Positions 63,079 to 64,000 of a stretch of 64,000 nt of DNA are shown one piece after another. The stretch lies in contig NMRB01001319.1 in assembly GCA_002633025.1 (NCBI GenBank), forward strand, positions 12,911 through 76,910. Reading direction: 5' to 3'. Numbering within the stretch: the stretch's first letter is position 1; each line of letters opens with the position of its first letter. The DNA is from Notospermus geniculatus (lineage: Eukaryota > Nemertea > Pilidiophora > Heteronemertea > Lineidae). The translations under genes and the position numbers were made by a program. A model generated the notes under the pieces. It worked only from the letters and a program-made list of their open reading frames with translations. It made no database searches and had not been told where the DNA came from.

Positions 63079-64000
63079 GGAGGAGAAGAGAAGGGGAGGG
63101 TGGGGGTACTTTGAAGCAATTTGGTCTTACGTCTCCCAAAGGGGCAGGTCATGAAGAAGAATGGGATTGTGAAATTTGGCCCATCGGCCTACCACTTGCA
63201 TTTTGTCATGAAAGCGCGTCACTGTTATTTCACAGAATGTTCTCGGCCTACCATGACGCAGTTCAAGGTCAAGTTCCCCATTGTACAATAATCGACCTGT
63301 GAACTATAAATAGCACCAGTCGATTGATAAAATGTCAGGTCATGCGATGTTTTGCACTCGTCACTGCTTCACATTTTGACTCACGGATGTGATTCACATT
63401 TTCGTTCACGTTGCAACTGACGAGGCAGATTGGAGCCGATTCAACAGAAATATATGCTCTGAATCGCTGAAATATTCATCCTTGTTAAACCCAAGTTACA
63501 TTAGTGAATAAATTTATCACAAAATCGTACTTGACGTGAATTAAAGCAGCTCTTTCGACATATGTTTCACATACCACGAACTGCGCGCAAAAACCTTTGC
63601 ACCCGGCACTCAACTCACGTTCTGACCCAGATGACGCGACCGCTTCACATTGCAGATTCACGTTTGGCATGCGATTCACGTTTTGGGCTGTTCCATTCTT
63701 CGTAAAGGTATGAAGGGATAAAAAACTAAGTTATCCCAATGTTGATCCGAACTTCTAAGAATATTTTCCAGTTTGTTTGATTTACTACGACTGCAGATGA
63801 TAAAATACCCAGCTTAGTTGAATCTTTTTGTAGTTCACAGTTCCCATTTCAAGATCAACCCACACGCTGATCTAAGCTACCACCCCTTCCTGATAATGGA
63901 CCATCTGCAGACGGTTTTCCCAATCTTTTGCGCTCGTTTCACAGTTTTCACATATCATACCGATGATTTGTATATAAAGGGGTGGATTTTAAGCAAACAT
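63079..64000. other. End flank, no gene seen
   Basis: No coding exon was recognised. TATAAATAG at about 63305 and TATATAAAGG at 63971-63980 look like TATA boxes, the latter perhaps for a gene starting beyond the window. TTCACATT and TTCACGTT words recur between 63365 and 63690. Confidence 0.35.

Noticed and set aside
62124-63152. Long minus-strand open frame of 342 codons (and a nested 291-codon frame)
   Set aside because: Almost entirely N from the assembly gap; no real coding information.
63971-63980. TATATAAAGG at the window edge as a promoter of a new gene
   Set aside because: No downstream sequence to show a gene; reported only as a possible motif.
1-64000. CRISPR array, operon or phage-type system
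   Set aside because: Repeats lack the spaced regular array form and all supported genes are spliced eukaryotic genes.

Overview
The window is nuclear DNA of an animal. It has intron-rich genes with GT-AG junctions, a eukaryotic tRNA with a Pol III T-run, many short inverted-repeat elements, and an assembly gap. The gene set (a Prop-type paired-class homeobox gene, SNX5/6, MCFD2, NPC2) is bilaterian. The frequent AGGCCTA words and the abundant MITEs and foldbacks suggest a marine invertebrate, perhaps a non-vertebrate deuterostome such as an echinoderm or hemichordate. The taxon is an inference; sequence reading alone does not settle it.

Layout. 1-2280: promoter side of the homeobox gene, with two back-to-back MITE-like hairpins. 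2289-24865 (+): a Prop homeobox gene in five coding exons, with a possible 15-nt microexon and introns holding a 145-bp array of CTCF-like sites, a 35-bp minisatellite and a CREB-site palindrome. 24866-32086: mostly noncoding, with MITEs and a 1.69-kb tandem duplication. 32087-39517 (-): an MCFD2-like EF-hand gene with two alternative last exons. 38651-42725: a perfect 122-bp-arm hairpin, a foldback with 11-bp flanking direct repeats, and a 1.3-kb foldback built of short TTCGCC-type repeats. 43081-48157 (+): a complete 14-exon SNX5/6 retromer/ESCPE-type sorting nexin. 52808-54684 (-): an NPC2-like sterol-binding protein. 54883-57632 (-): a calmodulin/troponin-C-like four-EF-hand protein. 59384-61473 (-): an uncharacterised von Willebrand A-domain protein with a TATA box. 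62028-62100 (+): tRNA-Lys(CTT). 62270-63078: unsequenced gap. 63079-64000: no gene seen.

How the genes relate. Three neighbours work in the endomembrane system: MCFD2 (ER-to-Golgi cargo receptor subunit), SNX5/6 (endosome-to-Golgi retrieval) and NPC2 (lysosomal sterol transfer). SNX5/6 and NPC2 each carry a TFEB/MITF-type E-box close to the start codon, so shared lysosome-biogenesis control is possible. The homeobox gene is a separate, developmentally regulated unit with large introns. Exon structures were built by hand from splice consensus, reading phase and remembered protein families; no alignment or transcript evidence was available.
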